Positions 1-7,970 of a stretch of 55,493 bases of DNA are shown in pieces; position 1 is the stretch's first letter; each line of letters starts with the position of its first letter. The position numbers and the translations under genes are program-made. This DNA is from Eggerthellaceae bacterium UBA3686 (GTDB lineage Bacteria > Actinomycetota > Coriobacteriia > Coriobacteriales > Eggerthellaceae), in assembly GCA_002371495.1 (NCBI GenBank), contig DFIX01000014.1, forward strand, positions 1 to 55,493. The letters run 5' to 3'. The notes under the pieces are model-generated. The model made no database searches. It saw only the letters and a list, made by a program, of their open reading frames with translations, and was not told the DNA's origin.

Positions 1-260
1 CGCTGCTTGAGCGCGACCTCGAGCTCCTGCTCGTCGCGGTCGATCTGAAGCAGGGGCGGACGCAGCAAGCAGTACGCGACCACGCCCAGAAGCGGCACGA
101 GCGCCACGATTGCCCACAGATACCACATCGTGCCGCGCATATACGCGTCGCGGGCCACCCAGATGATGCTGAGCACGTACAGAATGACCAGACACACGAC
201 AACGACCGAAAAAGCCGCCTGAAGTTCCGGCGTCCAAAGTTGCGAGATTAATTCGCCCAT
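1..260 (-). CDS. Small membrane protein, 3' end outside window (partial)
   Basis: The reading frame starts at the ATG at 260-258 behind a strong ribosome site (AGGGGAGG) and runs off the left edge after 86 codons. The visible part has two hydrophobic segments (about residues 16-32 and 45-63) joined by a short basic stretch, then a charged Asp/Glu-rich helix. The layout resembles the PLDc_N-type two-helix membrane module, often followed in related proteins by a soluble domain not visible here. Function is unknown. It is transcribed away from the flippase gene that begins at about 386, so the two share a divergent intergenic region. Confidence 0.7.
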   Translation of the reverse strand, partial: MGELISQLWTPELQAAFSVVVVCLVILYVLSIIWVARDAYMRGTMWYLWAIVALVPLLGVVAYCLLRPPLLQIDRDEQELEVALKQ

Positions 261-373
261 GTCCTCCCCTTGCTTGTGTTGCAATTAAATCCTGCGTTTG
301 GTATGCGCAAGCTGCTATTATAGCAAAGTGATGCCTTGGGTAAACGTGGAAGCCACGCCAATCGCTTCCTGTG

Positions 374-379
374 TATACT
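374..379 (+). promoter_or_regulatory. Putative -10 element for a leaderless flippase transcript
   Basis: TATACT lies six bases before the ATG at 386. A start site seven bases after the hexamer would fall on the A of that ATG. There is no Shine-Dalgarno sequence before 386, so a leaderless mRNA, common in actinobacteria, would explain the arrangement. No convincing -35 is visible. Confidence 0.4.
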
Positions 380-385
380 AAATAC

Positions 386-1687
386 ATGCATCTGCACCGA
401 ATAACACAACCGCAATCGGACGCCGACCGCAAGCACATCCAGCGATCGGCCTCGCTATGGTACAGCGCCGGAAGCCTGCTCTTAGCCCTGCAATCGCTAA
501 TCATGCTCGTGGTGTTGACGAGGGTTTGCGACGTCTACGTCGCAGGCGTTTTCACGATCGCCTTTGCCAATGCAAACCTCTTCCTCAACGTGGGCAAGTT
601 CGGTATGCGCAAATTCCAGGTTTCCGACCGACTGGGACAGTTCAGCTTTCAGGAATACCAGGCGTCGCGCGTGGCCAGCTGCATCGCCATGGTCGCCACC
701 GCCGCAATCTACATCGCCTATAGCGCATTGACGGTGGGCTATTCCCCCGAGAAGACGGCGATCATGGTCATCATGTGCGTGTTCAAGTCGGTAGAGGCCT
801 TCGAGGACGTATACACCGGTGCCTACCAGCTCGAAGATCGACTCGACGTCGGCGCGCGCATGTTCACCATCCGCGCAGCCGTAACCATCGCCGTGTTCGC
901 GCTTCTTACCATCATCTTGGGACAGCTCCTTCCTGCCCTCGCAATAACTACGATATTCACCGCGCTGTTCCTCTGCGGCCAGATTCGCTACGTCCGGCGG
1001 TTCTACGGCATGCCGCACCAAAGCGGTTTCGAAGGATTTCGAAAGGTCGCCCAGCTCATCCGCGAATGCGTTCCGGTGTTCGCGGCCGACTTCTTGCTGT
1101 TCTACATGGGAAACGCCGCCAAATACGCTATCGACGCGATCATGGACGACGCCGCGCAAGCCTACTTCGGTTACGTTTCGATGCCGGTCTTCGTAGTCAT
1201 GTTGCTGGCCAGCTTCATTTACACGCCCATGATCGGCCAGCTCACAGACCTTTGGCAATCGGGCCAGCTGCGAGAGTTCGTAAAAAGCTTCGCCAAATTG
1301 GCCGGCATCGTCTTCGGGCTCACCGCGCTGTGCGACATCGTCGCCTGGCTCATCGGCATTCCAGTGCTCGACATCCTGTACAACGCCCAGCTCGAATCCT
1401 ACCGTTGGGAGCTCATCGTGCTCATGACCGGCGGAGGGTTCCTTGCCATCGCCACGCTCTCGACGCTCGGCATCACCATCCTGCGCTTCCAGAAAGTCCT
1501 CATACCCCTGTATGGCGCCCTCTCGATCGCAGCCTACTTCATGTCGAACTGGTCGGTATCAACCTCGGGCATCACGGGCGCCTCATGGGCCTACTTCGCC
1601 ACGATGCTCGCCAACGCCTGCGTGTTCACGTGCGCATTCTGCGTGGGCATGAAACGCATGCGCCCGCAGGCCACTAATAGCAGATGA
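386..1687 (+). CDS. Wzx-like polysaccharide flippase (oligosaccharide export membrane protein)
   Basis: This 433-residue polytopic protein has about 12 hydrophobic segments and a charged cytoplasmic N-terminus, the size and layout of Wzx/MATE-type flippases of the MVF superfamily, which move undecaprenyl-linked glycans across the membrane. An in-frame GTG at 371 would add five residues, but ATG 386 fits the TATACT at 374-379 as a leaderless start. It converges on the minus-strand operon that ends at 1773, with a hairpin between. Neighbouring glycosyltransferase and ligase genes support a role in exporting a surface glycan. The substrate cannot be told from sequence. A general transporter is possible but less likely. 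Confidence 0.75.
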   Translation: MHLHRITQPQSDADRKHIQRSASLWYSAGSLLLALQSLIMLVVLTRVCDVYVAGVFTIAFANANLFLNVGKFGMRKFQVSDRLGQFSFQEYQASRVASCIAMVATAAIYIAYSALTVGYSPEKTAIMVIMCVFKSVEAFEDVYTGAYQLEDRLDVGARMFTIRAAVTIAVFALLTIILGQLLPALAITTIFTALFLCGQIRYVRRFYGMPHQSGFEGFRKVAQLIRECVPVFAADFLLFYMGNAAKYAIDAIMDDAAQAYFGYVSMPVFVVMLLASFIYTPMIGQLTDLWQSGQLREFVKSFAKLAGIVFGLTALCDIVAWLIGIPVLDILYNAQLESYRWELIVLMTGGGFLAIATLSTLGITILRFQKVLIPLYGALSIAAYFMSNWSVSTSGITGASWAYFATMLANACVFTCAFCVGMKRMRPQATNSR

Positions 1688-1715
1688 GTCGGAAGAACGC
1701 TTCTTCCAACTCATC
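1683..1715. terminator. Hairpin between convergent genes
   Basis: GATGAGT-C-GGAAGAA pairs with TTCTTCC-A-ACTCATC across a CGC loop, with one mismatch. It overlaps the flippase stop codon and lies between convergent genes, so a bidirectional terminator role is likely, but there is no good T-run on either side. Rho-assisted ending is possible. Confidence 0.5.
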
Positions 1716-1772
1716 CCGTCATCCCGTACAGTATGCTGGTTTGCGCTTGCCCAAGAAGTCCGAACAGGCCCG

Positions 1773-3008
1773 CTAATCCTTGAGTTCGATCCAAGCCGGC
1801 ATGATCCACTCCTCACGAGAACCATCGTCGAGGTTCACGACAACGCCGTTCATCGCGTCGCGCACGTCGCGCTCGAGGACCGCCATCGGCGCGCCGCTTG
1901 CCACTACCTGGCCCGACCGGTCGGGCCCAACCCTGAACCGCCTCATGACGGCACCGGGCGCTCTGTCGAGCGCAACATCGGTAACGGTATCGGCAACGTG
2001 TTCGGGCATCTGGGTCGACACGACGACGCCGGGCTTGTCGGGGCACAGCAGCATCGCGCACACGTTTACATCAAGACAATGCTTTGGCAACTCGACGTGC
2101 TCGCCGAGGGCCTTGCGCACGATTGTCTCGTAATAGTCGATCCCAAACCGTGCCGAAACGATTTCGGGCAGACAGGTCGCACCAGCGCGTGCGCCTATCT
2201 CGAGTATGTAGACGCTGCCGTCGCGCTCGATCGCGTCGACATTGACGGCACCATCGCGGATGCCGACCGCCTGAATGGCGCGCTGGGTCTCGATACGGGC
2301 GGCTTCCTCCATGGCCTCGGTGCCAAAGGGCACGTAATGTCCCGCCGGGACGGCGGTGTCTCCCTCGTAGAGGTAGTCGCCATGCGGCATGAACAGCACC
2401 ACTTCGCCATCCTGGACGAACGCCTGCATGCCAAACTCGGTTCCTACGATGAGCTCCTCGACGAGGTACTGATCGGCATGTGTGTTCTCGCGGACGTTGT
2501 TAATGGCGGCTTCGACACCAGAGCGGTCGTACACTTTCGTGATACCGCGGCTGCCCGACGAGTCGACTGCCTTGAAGATAACCGGGTAGCCGATGCCTTC
2601 CGCTACCTCGAGCGCACGCTCAGCGCCGTCTGCGAGCTCGACGAACTCAAAACGGGCCGTCGTCACTCCGCCTGCCTCGAACGCCTTTTTCATAGCGATC
2701 TTGTCGGTGACTTTGATGCCGGTATCGGAGTTTATGCCCGGAAGTCCCAGCTTCTCGCAGATATAGCCGATCGAGCTTATGGCAACGTCGGTCCCCGCAG
2801 TCAGCACGGCATCGACCTGCTTTTCTGCCGCAAGCTCGCAAAGCGCGTCCTTGTCGCGGATGTCGGTGTACGAAATCTCGTCGGCAAGGGCGAATCCGGG
2901 GTATTTGCCCGGAATGCTCGCCACGATGACCTTGTAGCCAAGACGCTTGGCCGTCTTTATGAGCGGAACCTGATAAACGCCCGCACCCAGAATCAATACG
3001 CTGCCCAT
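1773..3008 (-). CDS. ATP-grasp ligase (last gene of the envelope operon)
   Basis: The protein has 411 residues. It opens with a Rossmann-like pre-ATP-grasp fold (GSVLILGAGVYQ) followed by an ATP-grasp core, visible as GYPVIFKAVDSSGSRGI (nucleotide-binding lysine and glycine loop) and YILEIGARAGATCLPEIVS (metal-binding Glu with an Arg). Such enzymes form acyl-phosphates and ligate them to an amine or thiol. Start ATG 3008 has GGAG seven bases upstream. It is the last of six minus-strand genes that include a second ATP-grasp gene at 5306-6598. A role in joining an amino acid or small acid to a sugar or lipid precursor is inferred, not shown. The substrate is unknown. Confidence 0.8.
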   Translation of the reverse strand: MGSVLILGAGVYQVPLIKTAKRLGYKVIVASIPGKYPGFALADEISYTDIRDKDALCELAAEKQVDAVLTAGTDVAISSIGYICEKLGLPGINSDTGIKVTDKIAMKKAFEAGGVTTARFEFVELADGAERALEVAEGIGYPVIFKAVDSSGSRGITKVYDRSGVEAAINNVRENTHADQYLVEELIVGTEFGMQAFVQDGEVVLFMPHGDYLYEGDTAVPAGHYVPFGTEAMEEAARIETQRAIQAVGIRDGAVNVDAIERDGSVYILEIGARAGATCLPEIVSARFGIDYYETIVRKALGEHVELPKHCLDVNVCAMLLCPDKPGVVVSTQMPEHVADTVTDVALDRAPGAVMRRFRVGPDRSGQVVASGAPMAVLERDVRDAMNGVVVNLDDGSREEWIMPAWIELKD

Positions 3009-3129
3009 TTCTCGCTCCGTTCCGCCGCCTGCTCACCGACGGCATCGATTCCTCTGCATTTGCGGGCGGTCTAGTCTCTTCCGCAATTGCCCCATGCGCC
3101 GCCCAACAGCCCGCACGAAGCTGCGCCTG

Positions 3130-4470
3130 TTACGACGGCCTCTTCACCTTGCTTATGATGACGCGCAACTTGCCGTTGGGGTCCGCCGGAATGTCATCCA
3201 CCCATTCGATCGTGAGGCTCATCTTGTCGTCGCTGAACAGTTCCATCAGACCCTTGTACAAGCGTTCTTCGATTTCGGGCTGTTTAGCCTCTTCAACATC
3301 GGGATTGCGCACGAGCAGCAGATGCACGTGCGTTAACTCCTCCTGAATAAGACGGTACGAAACCACCTCGGGCGTGTAGTTCATGACCACGCTTATGTTC
3401 GCCCACTCGGTCATCGACCCGTTCGAATGGAAGATGGCGTCGTTCATGCGGCCCTGAATCTTCTTCACGAATGTAATGCCGTGTTCCTTGTAGCTTTCCA
3501 TGTAGTCGAGCGACGCATAGTTGATAAGCGGCAGGTCGGTTTTCAGCAAAGGCGTAATGACGGCCATGCCACACGGGTCGGGCCCGGTCAGATCGTCGTT
3601 GTACGTGTTCACGACATGGCTGTCGTTGTGAACCTGGAAGTAGTCGTTACCGGGGATGCTGACAACGCACGTCCCCGTTTCGGCAAGCCCGTAGGCATTT
3701 AGAAGACCCGGCCCGAACACCTCGCGCAACAAGGCGTTCGAGGGCTCGTCGAGCATCTCGCTCACGGGCGAATAGAACTTCGGCTTCCAAATGTACAGGT
3801 CGTTTTCCTTCACGTACTTGGCGATGCGCACGAGAACGTTCTTGTGGTTGTACAGATAGTCAGGCTCATAGGCATTGATTTCGTCAACCAGGGTCTGAGT
3901 CTCGACGCGCTCCCAGATGGTATCCGACATGTATTTGCGGCGCAGGATGCCCAGCTTCTGCACGGGCGAATCGGCCTTGGACGTATCGACGCGCGCATGA
4001 AGCGAATTGGGGCGGCACATGGTCTTGCCGGTAAACGGGTTGAATCCTCCCACTCTCATCGTGCGCAACCAGTTGGCCGCCCAAAGAGCGTGCTCGCGTG
4101 GACTCTGGAGCACGCGCAGAGGCCGCCCAGTCGAGCCCGATGTCGGGCTCACATGCCAGTCCTCGTATTTCTCGGGATAGCGCTCGAGCTCGTCGTCCAT
4201 CCATTCGCGCAGGTCGTCCTTGGTGAGCACTGGGAACTTGTACAGGTCGTCAGCGCAATGGTAGTCATCGGGAGTCGTGCCGGTCTGCTTGAATCGCTCT
4301 TGGTAAAACGGATATTCTGCAGCACGGAGCATAATATCGTGGACGCGCGCGTCCTGGCGGCGCTTAATGCTTTTAGCGTTAGCCGCGCAGGCGGGCTTGC
4401 GCTCGAGCTCCGCATAGAACTTGAGTATCAGGAGCTGCTCGAGCTTCTGGTCGCGTTTGTAGTCTGTCAT
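3130..4470 (-). CDS. PaaK/CapK-like adenylate-forming enzyme
   Basis: This 446-residue protein belongs to the phenylacetate-CoA ligase / CapK family of ANL enzymes. The P-loop SPTSGSTGRPLRV, the A5-type motif NAYGLAETG, a DLPLINYASLDYM segment in the position of the hinge-aspartate region and a C-terminal DPNGKLRV lysine are all visible. The family activates carboxylic acids as AMP esters. CapK-like members are common in polysaccharide clusters, where their exact reaction is mostly unknown. I chose ATG 4470 because GGAG lies about six bases upstream; ATG 4482 lacks a ribosome site. It sits between the SMR pair and the last ATP-grasp gene, which suggests it supplies an activated acid for the same product. 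Confidence 0.82.
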   Translation of the reverse strand: MTDYKRDQKLEQLLILKFYAELERKPACAANAKSIKRRQDARVHDIMLRAAEYPFYQERFKQTGTTPDDYHCADDLYKFPVLTKDDLREWMDDELERYPEKYEDWHVSPTSGSTGRPLRVLQSPREHALWAANWLRTMRVGGFNPFTGKTMCRPNSLHARVDTSKADSPVQKLGILRRKYMSDTIWERVETQTLVDEINAYEPDYLYNHKNVLVRIAKYVKENDLYIWKPKFYSPVSEMLDEPSNALLREVFGPGLLNAYGLAETGTCVVSIPGNDYFQVHNDSHVVNTYNDDLTGPDPCGMAVITPLLKTDLPLINYASLDYMESYKEHGITFVKKIQGRMNDAIFHSNGSMTEWANISVVMNYTPEVVSYRLIQEELTHVHLLLVRNPDVEEAKQPEIEERLYKGLMELFSDDKMSLTIEWVDDIPADPNGKLRVIISKVKRPS

Positions 4471-4533
4471 CGTCTTCTCCATTTCATAACATGCAAATCA
4501 TCACAGGTAAAGGCATCGGTCAGCGCCTGGACG

Positions 4534-4887
4534 TCACGTCCTCACCCCAAAGGAGTAGATGACGATCCCGACGAGAATCAAGGCGATGGCCAAGATCTTC
4601 TTCGCGCCGAGCTTCTCTTTGAAAATGGCTACGCCGAATATCGAAACATACAGGTAGCTCGTCGATTCCAAAATGGGACCGAGCGATATGGGAATGACCT
4701 TGTAGGAATAGATCGTCATGAGCGTCGCCGCAAAGAACAGGGTGTAAGCCGATATGACGAGCGGGTTGAGGTACTCCGCGAGCGTGCTGCCATAATTCTT
4801 CTGCGATGATTTCTTAAGCATGACCTGCGAAATCGAGCTGATAAACACACCGAAGAGGTACACGCCCGAATAGATGAGCATCTCCAT
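4534..4887 (-). CDS. SMR/EamA-type half transporter B (ArnF-like)
   Basis: The 117-residue protein has four membrane segments. It carries the SMR/EamA pattern of a helix with Ser-Gln near its start, a long middle with a proline and an ESTSYLYVSIFG turn, and a short C-terminal helix. The ATG at 4887 directly follows the TAG stop of the upstream gene (TAGATG), so translation is almost certainly coupled. Paired SMR-size proteins usually act as heterodimers. ArnE/ArnF, which flip undecaprenyl-phosphate-aminoarabinose, are the closest functional model given the DPM1-type glycosyltransferase in the operon. That assignment is inference. A drug-efflux role is possible but unlikely in this context. 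Confidence 0.72.
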   Translation of the reverse strand: MEMLIYSGVYLFGVFISSISQVMLKKSSQKNYGSTLAEYLNPLVISAYTLFFAATLMTIYSYKVIPISLGPILESTSYLYVSIFGVAIFKEKLGAKKILAIALILVGIVIYSFGVRT

Positions 4888-5295
4888 CTACTCGTCACCT
4901 CCCCCATCGGCCCTTTCCTGTGCATCGGCAATGCCGAACAGCACAAGACCCGCCATGACGATTGCCGCACCCAAAATCATGGGCCATGTTATGGCCTCGC
5001 CGAAGAACACGGCACCCCACACGATGCCCCAAACAACGGTCACTGCCTTGTTGGCAAAGGCGAGAGTCAGCGGAAGATGCTTGAGTATCTGCTGCCACCC
5101 AACTGCATAGATGACCATAATCGCAAGCATGCCGGCATAGAACGCGCAGAATTCGAAGCTCATAAACGGTTGGCGGGCCGCATTCTTGCTGAAGAATCCG
5201 CTGAACGAATACACGAACAGCAAGATGTGCAGCGCCACGAGGGCCCATGCCCGTCCGTTTATGCGTTTGTCACCGTTCTGTTCGCGCTCGGCCAT
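4888..5295 (-). CDS. SMR/EamA-type half transporter A (ArnE-like)
   Basis: The 135-residue protein has four membrane segments: a charged N-terminus, a first helix rich in Phe and Ser, and an EamA-like C-terminal end, WGAVFFGEAITWPMILGA. ATG 5295 is preceded by AAGGG. A TTG ten codons upstream (5325) lies inside the preceding gene and has no ribosome site, so I rejected it. The gene is fused head to tail with its partner at 4887, a pattern typical of heterodimeric SMR pairs. In the context of a DPM1-like transferase it probably helps flip a polyprenyl-phosphate sugar; the cargo is not determined. Confidence 0.72.
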   Translation of the reverse strand: MAEREQNGDKRINGRAWALVALHILLFVYSFSGFFSKNAARQPFMSFEFCAFYAGMLAIMVIYAVGWQQILKHLPLTLAFANKAVTVVWGIVWGAVFFGEAITWPMILGAAIVMAGLVLFGIADAQERADGGGDE

Positions 5296-5305
5296 GGTAT
5301 AGCCC

Positions 5306-6598
5306 TTACGCCTCGGGCTCGGCAACCGGCAACGTCGGCGCAGGCGCGGCGTAGCGCATCATCGTGTTCGGGTACAGCAGGTCGTTGCCCTGCGCATCGA
5401 GCACCTTGACCTCGCTGAACAGGCGCTCGGTTAGCTCGTCGAGTTCGTCGTAGGACGATGCCTTCACGTAATAGCGAACGACGTAGGGCATGGCCCCGAC
5501 CCCATGTTGAATCTTCTGGCCCGGCTCATAAAACAGCAGCGTATCGACCACGCCGGGCTCTTCGTCGGCCTTCAGCGCGGCAGACACATCGTCGACCACG
5601 CCTTCGTACCCGTGGAAATACAGGACGGCGCTACAAGCGCTAAACCGCGGGGAATGCGCCTCGATGAGCTCCTTCATGGCAGCTTCGTCGTACACGTAGT
5701 CGAGTAGGAGCTCTTCGATGGAAAAGCCGCTGGCTATGGTCACGAGCTCATGTTCGTAGCCGAACAGGCGACCCGCAGCCTCGCATACGCGCAGGCCCGA
5801 ATCGGGGCTGTAGAAGAACTGCATCGAGATGGGACCGGTTGAAATGCCCACGTAATCGGCGATCCTCTTGACGATCGAGCGGGCTTGTTCGTAGACGTCG
5901 TCGAAAAACCGGCTCGGATACACGTTGCGGCTGACATGCGGTATGGCAAGGGGCACGGCCGACGATTTCTCGCGGTCGGCGAGGCCCAACGTGTGCACCT
6001 CGCCGTCGACGATCCAGTTCATCATGTTGAATTCGTAGCCGTCCATATATTGCTCGGCAAGGATGTAATCGAACGAGGAATACGAGGCGATCTCGTCGAA
6101 GCGCTCCTGGATCTGCTCGAGCGAATCAACCACGTACACGCCCCGCGAACCGTAACCGTTGGCCGGCTTGACGACGCACGGCAGTCCGACTGCGGATAGA
6201 TCCTCTTCGAGCGTCTGCCGATGCAGCTTTGCGCTTACGGGCATGGGAACGCCGATTTCCTCGAACATTTCTTTCATGAGCGGCTTCTCGCGCAAGTACC
6301 TGAAGCGCTCGGGAACCGCATAGCACTTCAGGCCGGTGGCGTCGGCGATGTTGACCATGCACTCCGCAAGCAGGTCGGAAAACGACGTGATGATGCCGTC
6401 GACGCCCTCGTCCTTGCAGATCTTGGCGATGGCCTGTGTGTCGCGCACGTCGACGTAATAGGCCGCATCTGCGATTTCCTTTGCACGTCCGCCCTCGTAC
6501 CCATCGCACGAGATGACATAGATGCCCTTGGACTGCGCAAGTTTCACGAGCTCGACGAACGCCTCCATCGAGCCAAGCACCATGAGCTTATGCTGCAT
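5306..6598 (-). CDS. ATP-grasp ligase (second gene of the envelope operon)
   Basis: The 430-residue protein has an N-terminal nucleotide-fold domain (KLMVLGSMEAFVELVKLA) and an ATP-grasp core: LPCVVKPANGYGSRGVYVV supplies the ATP-binding lysine and glycine loop, and EQYMDGYEFNM the acidic segment. The C-terminus ends in a Pro/Ala tail. It resembles carbamoyl-phosphate-synthase-type ATP-grasp ligases but is not close to the second copy at 1773-3008, so the two likely do different steps. ATG 6598 has AAGGAG about eight bases upstream. It begins 12 bases after the glycosyltransferase and ends 10 bases before the first SMR gene. Its substrate is unknown. Confidence 0.8.
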   Translation of the reverse strand: MQHKLMVLGSMEAFVELVKLAQSKGIYVISCDGYEGGRAKEIADAAYYVDVRDTQAIAKICKDEGVDGIITSFSDLLAECMVNIADATGLKCYAVPERFRYLREKPLMKEMFEEIGVPMPVSAKLHRQTLEEDLSAVGLPCVVKPANGYGSRGVYVVDSLEQIQERFDEIASYSSFDYILAEQYMDGYEFNMMNWIVDGEVHTLGLADREKSSAVPLAIPHVSRNVYPSRFFDDVYEQARSIVKRIADYVGISTGPISMQFFYSPDSGLRVCEAAGRLFGYEHELVTIASGFSIEELLLDYVYDEAAMKELIEAHSPRFSACSAVLYFHGYEGVVDDVSAALKADEEPGVVDTLLFYEPGQKIQHGVGAMPYVVRYYVKASSYDELDELTERLFSEVKVLDAQGNDLLYPNTMMRYAAPAPTLPVAEPEA

Positions 6599-6610
6599 AC
6601 CGATATCTCC

Positions 6611-7648
6611 TTAAACAGCAACTTTCATCTGGGAATCGAATGTCCCCTGACCGGAGTCGAAGCGCCCCTGTTCTTCGTCTGGCCCAGACGGCAACGCGCC
6701 GCCAGAAAGATCTTCGCGGGCAGGACGACTGTCAATCACCTTGCGCAACACGAATTGCGGAGCGTTGTTCGCGGTCATGAACAGGCGACCTATGTATTCG
6801 CCGATAACGCCCATGAACATCAGGATAGCGCCTGCACAGATGAGCGTTACCACCATAAGCGATGGCCAGCCAAGGGCCATCGTGGGGTCGAGGGCCCTCC
6901 TGATGATTACCACCACGGCAGCCACCAGACCCAACGCGCCCACTATCGCGCCCACGATAGACGCGGCGCGCAGCGGCAACATCGAGAACCCCAGCACATT
7001 CGCCCACAAACGGACGAGCGACTTGAGCTTATAGCCCGACGTACCGACCTCGCGATCGAAGTGCTCGACCTCGACGTTTTTCATGTTGTGCGTAGAGCGG
7101 AAAAGCAGGCCCTGCACGTAGGGGTACGGGCCGGTGTAGCGCACGACCTCGTCGCGGATGTAGTCTCGCATGACAAAGTAGTTGCTCGAGTAGATGTCTT
7201 TGGGCCGCTTTGTCATGATTCGCGTCGACCACGCTGCGAAATCAGAACCCATGCGCCGCCAGAGCGCCTCCTTATGCTCGGGCCACTCTGCAAAGACGAC
7301 GTCGCACGTTTCGTCCTGAGTAATCGCGTCGATGAGCTTCAGGCATTGCGAAGGGTGCGTCTGCATGTCGTCGTCCATGACCAAGATCAGCTCGCCGCTC
7401 GTGTGGCGCAAGCCTGCCATGATGGCAGCATGCTGACCGAGGTTCTTCGCGCAATCGATGCCGACGACATAGGGCCTTTCGGCGCACAGCATCTGAATCT
7501 GCTCGAACGTGCCGTCGGTCGACCCATCGTTCACGAGCACGAACTCGGGTTCGTAGCCGCCTTGCTCGAGCTGCTCGGCGGTAAGCCTCACGACTTTCGC
7601 AATAGTGGCCTGCGAATAGTAACACGGTATGACAACCGAAACTCTCAA
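6611..7648 (-). CDS. DPM1/GtrB-type family 2 glycosyltransferase with two membrane helices
   Basis: The 345-residue enzyme starts with a GT-A fold: VSVVIPCYYS, the nucleotide site VNDGSTDGT (residues 39-47) and the metal-binding DDD at 92-94. Two membrane segments follow (about 235-258 and 270-295), as in GtrB and ArnC. These enzymes move a sugar from a nucleotide donor to undecaprenyl phosphate on the cytoplasmic face. The predicted start is TTG 7648; no strong ribosome site is seen. It is the first gene of a six-gene operon ending at 1773. A paralogue lies at 17294-18298. The sugar cannot be read from the sequence. Confidence 0.87.
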   Translation of the reverse strand: MRVSVVIPCYYSQATIAKVVRLTAEQLEQGGYEPEFVLVNDGSTDGTFEQIQMLCAERPYVVGIDCAKNLGQHAAIMAGLRHTSGELILVMDDDMQTHPSQCLKLIDAITQDETCDVVFAEWPEHKEALWRRMGSDFAAWSTRIMTKRPKDIYSSNYFVMRDYIRDEVVRYTGPYPYVQGLLFRSTHNMKNVEVEHFDREVGTSGYKLKSLVRLWANVLGFSMLPLRAASIVGAIVGALGLVAAVVVIIRRALDPTMALGWPSLMVVTLICAGAILMFMGVIGEYIGRLFMTANNAPQFVLRKVIDSRPAREDLSGGALPSGPDEEQGRFDSGQGTFDSQMKVAV

Positions 7649-7970
7649 CGTAGGATCTCGCTCTCGTTTAGGACCATAGATAGTGCAATGGTACTACATC
7701 ACACCAGCCCGACGAACCTCGACCACACGACATGACAGTATCGACAAGCCAAGCGGGCAGGGGGCCCGTCGCGCGCCCTCCGTCCGGCCGGGGTGCTTCC
7801 GGGCAAGCGCGGGCTAACCGCTCCTGCGCTTCGGCGCGGCAGCTGCGGAACTCGGCGGCTTCGCCGCCTCAAACAGTCCTCGCTCCCGCCGCGCCTGCGC
7901 TTCTCGCAGCCCGCGAAAGCCCGGAAGCACCCCGGCCGGCCGGAGGGCGCGCGACGGGCCCCGGGCTGTC
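7649..7970. other. Intergenic gap holding a long inverted repeat
   Basis: No gene of its own is seen here. The right two thirds is the 202-bp GC-rich inverted repeat described at 7761-7962. The left part (7649-7760) is the likely promoter and leader region of the glycosyltransferase operon, but I found no convincing -35/-10 pair. Confidence 0.5.
7761..7962. repeat. Long GC-rich inverted repeat (R4), 54-nt arms
   Basis: The left arm begins GGGGCCCGTCGCGCGCCCTC and the right arm ends with its reverse complement. The first 43 positions pair with a single mismatch, and pairing continues weakly to about 54. The 94-nt centre holds another hairpin (GGCGGCTTCGCCGCC at 7855-7869). It begins nine bases beyond the stop codon of the amidotransferase gene. 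Single copy in this window. It could be a terminator, a non-autonomous palindromic element or a structured RNA. Confidence 0.75.

Noticed and set aside
5296..5325. TTG 5325 as start of the first SMR gene
   Set aside because: It lies inside the preceding ATP-grasp gene without a ribosome site; ATG 5295 is preceded by AAGGG and fits the family length.
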